The notes under the pieces: model-generated
Database searches by the model: none
What the model was told of the DNA's origin: nothing
Seen by the model: only the letters and a program-made list of their open reading frames with translations
In this document: positions 36,054 through 38,768 of the stretch, piece after piece
Numbering within the stretch: position 1 is the first letter of the stretch
Layout: the number at the start of each line of letters is the position of its first letter
Program-made: the position numbers and the translations under genes
Source of the DNA: Paracoccus benzoatiresistens
GTDB lineage: Bacteria > Pseudomonadota > Alphaproteobacteria > Rhodobacterales > Rhodobacteraceae
Direction of reading: 5' to 3'
Assembly: GCF_026913015.1 (NCBI RefSeq)
Contig: NZ_JAPTYD010000034.1
Location: 1-38,768, forward strand
DNA length: 38,768 bases

Positions 36054-36429
36054 TGGAATGATGGAAATATTGGACGTGACGAACACGGGCCGCCGTCGTC
36101 GGTTCAGTGTCGCGGAAAAGATCCGGATCGTCGAAGAGAGCCTTGCGGGTCCGAACCTCGCTCGGGCTACGGCGCGTCGCCATGGGATCGCACTGTCTGG
36201 GCTTTATCAATGGCGTCGTCTTTATCATCGCGGTGAGCTTGGCGGCTCCGTGCCGAGCTTTCGGCCGGTTGAACTGTTTCACGAGATCCAAGCCGAGGCG
36301 GCTCTGACTGCCCCCGGGGGCAGCGAGAAGGTCGAGATCGTATTGCTGAACGGGCGCCGGCTCGTGGTTCCGGCGGCAATCTCTTCCGACGCCCTGGCAC
36401 GGTTCATTGCCGTGGCGGAGCGGGCATGA
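36031..36429 (+). CDS. tnpA: IS66 TnpA (OrfA) protein
   Basis: Up to 132 aa; the ATG pair at 36058/36061 may be the true start, since the first ATG lies inside an inverted repeat. 'RRRRFSVAEKIRIVEESL' and 'ATARRHGIALSGLYQWRRLY' form the transposase_8-type helix-turn-helix of IS66 OrfA, followed by a variable C-terminal part ending 'LARFIAVAERA'. TnpA is required with TnpB and TnpC for IS66 transposition; its exact role is unknown. The stop overlaps the tnpB start (ATGA), the typical IS66 coupling. Confidence 0.88.
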   Translation: MSSIWTVHGMMEILDVTNTGRRRRFSVAEKIRIVEESLAGPNLARATARRHGIALSGLYQWRRLYHRGELGGSVPSFRPVELFHEIQAEAALTAPGGSEKVEIVLLNGRRLVVPAAISSDALARFIAVAERA

Positions 36430-36776
36430 TCGCGTTTCCGGCGGGCACGAAGGTGTGGATTGCGGGCGGGGTGACAGATATGCGCTGCGGCATGAACAGC
36501 CTGGCGCTGAAGGTGCAGGCCGGCCTCGGGCGTGACCCTTTCGGGGGCGAGCTCTTTTGCTTCCGCGGCCGCAAGGCGGACCAGGTGAAGATCCTGTGGC
36601 ATGACGGGGTCGGCATGTCCCTTTATGTGAAGCGTCTCGAGGCAGGCAAATTCGTCTGGCCAAGTTCAGCCACAGGCGAGGCTCTGGCCATATCGGCGGC
36701 GCAGCTAGGTTATCTTCTGGACGGGATAGACTGGCGAAATCCTCGCTGGACCCAGAGGCCTTCCAGTATCGGATAA
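36426..36776 (+). CDS. tnpB: IS66 TnpB (OrfB) protein
   Basis: 116 aa, the usual length for the IS66 Orf2 family. Motifs 'PAGTKVWIAGGVTDMRCGMN', 'GRDPFGGELFCFRGRKADQVK', 'HDGVGMSLYVKRLEAGKFVW' (each a family signature, the middle one near residues 35-55) and the closing 'LLDGIDWRNPRW' are all present. It is a small accessory protein needed for transposition. It overlaps tnpA by 4 nt, and 88 nt separate it from tnpC. It appears intact. Confidence 0.92.
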   Translation: MIAFPAGTKVWIAGGVTDMRCGMNSLALKVQAGLGRDPFGGELFCFRGRKADQVKILWHDGVGMSLYVKRLEAGKFVWPSSATGEALAISAAQLGYLLDGIDWRNPRWTQRPSSIG

Positions 36777-36864
36777 TCGTTCGAAAACACCTGTTTTTGT
36801 TGGCGTTAAGACGCTGTCATGGTAGCAATGGCCATGTCAGATCCACACCTCCGAACTTGCCCTC

Positions 36865-38268
36865 ATGCGGGCCGCGCTTGCCGCGGCCGAGGCCCGTGCA
36901 GCAACGGCGGAAGCCGAGCTTTCGGCGGCGAAGCTGGAACTGGTTCAGCACAAGGCCGTGGTCTCCACCTCCGAGGCGGTGATCGCAAGACTCAAGCTGG
37001 AGATCGCCCTTCTCAAGCGCGAGCGATATGGCCGGAGTGCCGAGCGCACGGCGCGGCTGCTGGATCAGCTGGAACTGCAGCTCGCCGAACTCGAAATTGC
37101 GGCCAGCGAGGATGCCATTCGCGCCGAGGAGGCTCGGCGCAAGACGAGCAGGGTCGAAGGCTTTGAGCGCCGCCACCCGCTGAAGAAGACCTTCCCGGCC
37201 GATCTGCCCCGCGAGCGCGTTGTGGTCGAGGGCCCCATCGCCTGCAGCTGCTGTGGCTCGGGGCGCATCGTGAAGATGGGCGAGGATATCACGGAAACCC
37301 TGGAGGTGGTGCCGCGGCGGTGGAAGGTCATCCAGACCGTCCGCGAGAAGTTCACCTGCCGGGATTGCGAAAGGATCAGCCAGGCACCGGCCCCCTTCCA
37401 CCCGATCTCGCGCGGGTGGGCCGGCCCCAATCTCCTGGCGATGATTGCCTTCGAGAAATTTGGCCAGCATCAGCCGCTGAACCGCCAGGCCGAGCGCTAT
37501 GCCCGCGAGGGCGTCGATCTCAGCCTCTCGACCCTTGCCGATCAGCTAGGTGCGGTGACCGAGACGCTGCGACCGCTCTACCGGCTGCTCGAGGCGCATG
37601 TGATGGCCGCCCAGCGGCTGCATGGCGATGACACCACCGTGCCGCTTCTGGCGCGTGGCGGCACGAAGACAGCGCGGCTCTGGACCTATGTCCGCGATGA
37701 CCGACCTTTCGCCGGAGCGTCGCCGCCTGCCGTGGTCTTCCGCTTCTCGCCCGATCGCGGGGGCGAACATCCGACCGCGCATCTGCAGGGTTGGAACGGT
37801 ATCCTGCAAGCCGATGCCTATGCCGGCTATAACCGGCTTTATGATCCAAAACGCCAGCCCGGGCCGGTGACCGCTGCGCTTTGCTGGAGCCATGCCCGGC
37901 GGAAGTTCTTCGAACTGGCGGATGTGGAAAGCAACCTGCGCAAGGGTAAGTCGCCCAAGGAAATCTCGCCCATTGCCCTCGAGGCGGTGCAGCGCATCGA
38001 TGCGCTCTTCGATATCGAGCGTGACATCAGCGGCCAAGCCCCGGCCGCCCGGCTCGCGATGCGCCAGCAGCTCTCTGCTCCCCTGGTCCTGGACCTGGAG
38101 GCTTGGCTGCGTGGTCAGCGGGCCTTGCTTTCCAAACATGCGAAGGTCGCAAAGGCGATCGACTATCTGCTGTCGCGCGACCACTGGCCCGGCTTTACCC
38201 GTTTCCTTGAGGACGGCAGGGTGTGCCTGACGAACAATGCCGCCGAGCGGTCGCTGCGAGGGGTAGCG
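36865..38268 (+). pseudogene. tnpC: IS66 TnpC transposase, 3'-truncated
   Basis: The frame starts at ATG 36865 with an N-terminal coiled coil ('AEARAATAEAELSAAK'), then a Cys4 zinc-binding region ('CSCCGSG', 'CRDCERI') and the DDE catalytic domain: Asp in 'LHGDDTTVPLL', Asp in 'LQADAYAGYNRLY', and Glu in 'TNNAAERSLRG'. Similarity stops after 'GVA' at 38268; the expected last 50 or so residues ('LGRK..' onward) are replaced by other DNA, although the frame stays open to 38493. The right end of the element is thus lost, next to a recombinase fragment. All three acidic residues remain, but the protein is probably non-functional. Confidence 0.85.
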
Positions 38269-38295
38269 AGGCGGGTTTCATTATGCACTCCTTAT

Positions 38296-38691
38296 TCAAG
38301 TGTCTGTAAACATTGGAAGTGTGTCCGAGTCGATGATGCGACGCGGGCGACCTTTTCGGGCCGCGGCAGTTCTGACCGCCTCCGACGCCAAGTCGTCGGT
38401 ACGGATCTGATAAGGCGCACCGGGGACAACCTGCACGGCCGGAAGGATGCCGGACTTGATAAGGCGCCGTATCGCATGGTTTGTGACGCCTAAGGCCTTT
38501 GCCGCCTCCGTCATGGTGAGCCATTCGCCATCCTTTTCAGCGGATCGGTAGGCATGGATGCCGCGAACACGGCGAACGGACGCGACGCGGCGCGCTGTCC
38601 AGGTTTTGCCTTGTCCGGTTGGCAGGCCCATCCGATTGAGCGACGCGGCGATATGCTCGTCAGACCAACGGCCCGCCATGCTACGCATCAC
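38296..38691 (-). pseudogene. C-terminal part of a serine-recombinase-like protein
   Basis: 131 aa frame that opens right after a TAA, so the N-terminal resolvase catalytic domain is missing. The visible part matches the tail of long serine recombinases of alphaproteobacterial elements: 'WSDEHIAASLNRMGLPTGQG' and 'WTARRVASVRRVRGI', then a MerR/excisionase-like helix-turn-helix 'LTMTEAAKALGVTNHAIRRL' and 'PAVQVVPGAPYQI'. It may be broken by the junction with IS66 DNA, or continue in another frame beyond the window edge. It marks the right side as mobile DNA. Confidence 0.7.
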
Positions 38692-38768
38692 CGGTGTTTA
38701 TCAAGGTAGTTGTCCGCCGATTTCATGCGACGTCTCTGATCTCAGGGACGCTGGTTTCGCGGTCAGGG

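Overview
The window looks like alphaproteobacterial DNA: high GC (about 60 % by eye), with exopolysaccharide, NRPS/PKS and transposase proteins of the kind common in sphingomonads and their relatives. The genus cannot be fixed from sequence alone. The dense, decayed insertion sequences on both sides suggest a genomic island or plasmid segment.

Layout. (1) Bases 1-5860 are an IS graveyard: an IS3 OrfA stub, an IS5-type transposase interrupted by a 43-nt palindrome-bearing insert with an in-frame stop, a frameshifted IS21 istA without istB, and a frameshifted IS110 transposase. Among them sit an intact two-domain cold-shock protein (471-1058, -) and a small multispanning membrane protein (4270-4836, +). 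(2) Bases 6268-20609 carry a GMC-family oxidoreductase, a GT4 glycosyltransferase and an A-PCP-TE NRPS (a + strand run); a polysaccharide co-polymerase and its separate, Walker-A-less ATPase-like partner (- strand); two GT2 glycosyltransferases and an ExoY-type initiating sugar transferase (+); a Wzx-type flippase (-); and another GT4 (+). (3) Bases 20639-34238 are a - strand operon read from right to left: Wzy-like polymerase/ligase, a 2141-aa type I PKS (KS-AT-KR-DH-ACP-TE), a GT2, and a 1559-aa NRPS (formyltransferase, half condensation domain, adenylation domain split by a MupA/Atu3671-type luciferase-like monooxygenase, PCP). The last three genes are separated by 1 and 2 nt. (4) Bases 34239-38768 hold a gene-poor stretch with two small ORFs, an IS66 element (tnpA, tnpB, 3'-truncated tnpC) and the C-terminal part of a serine-recombinase-like gene.

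How the genes may work together. ExoY, five glycosyltransferases, Wzx, Wzy and the Wzz/GumC-like protein make up most of a Wzx/Wzy-dependent polysaccharide pathway; no outer-membrane Wza exporter is visible. The three assembly-line genes lie inside the same locus, and one glycosyltransferase is locked between the PKS and the NRPS. The best candidate for an undescribed system is therefore a machine that joins sugar, polyketide and amino-acid units, either an acyl/aminoacyl-decorated exopolysaccharide or a glycosylated polyketide-peptide. Neither NRPS has a complete condensation domain, and no phosphopantetheinyl transferase is visible, so how the units are joined is open. The FT-NRPS adenylation pocket reads like a glycine code.
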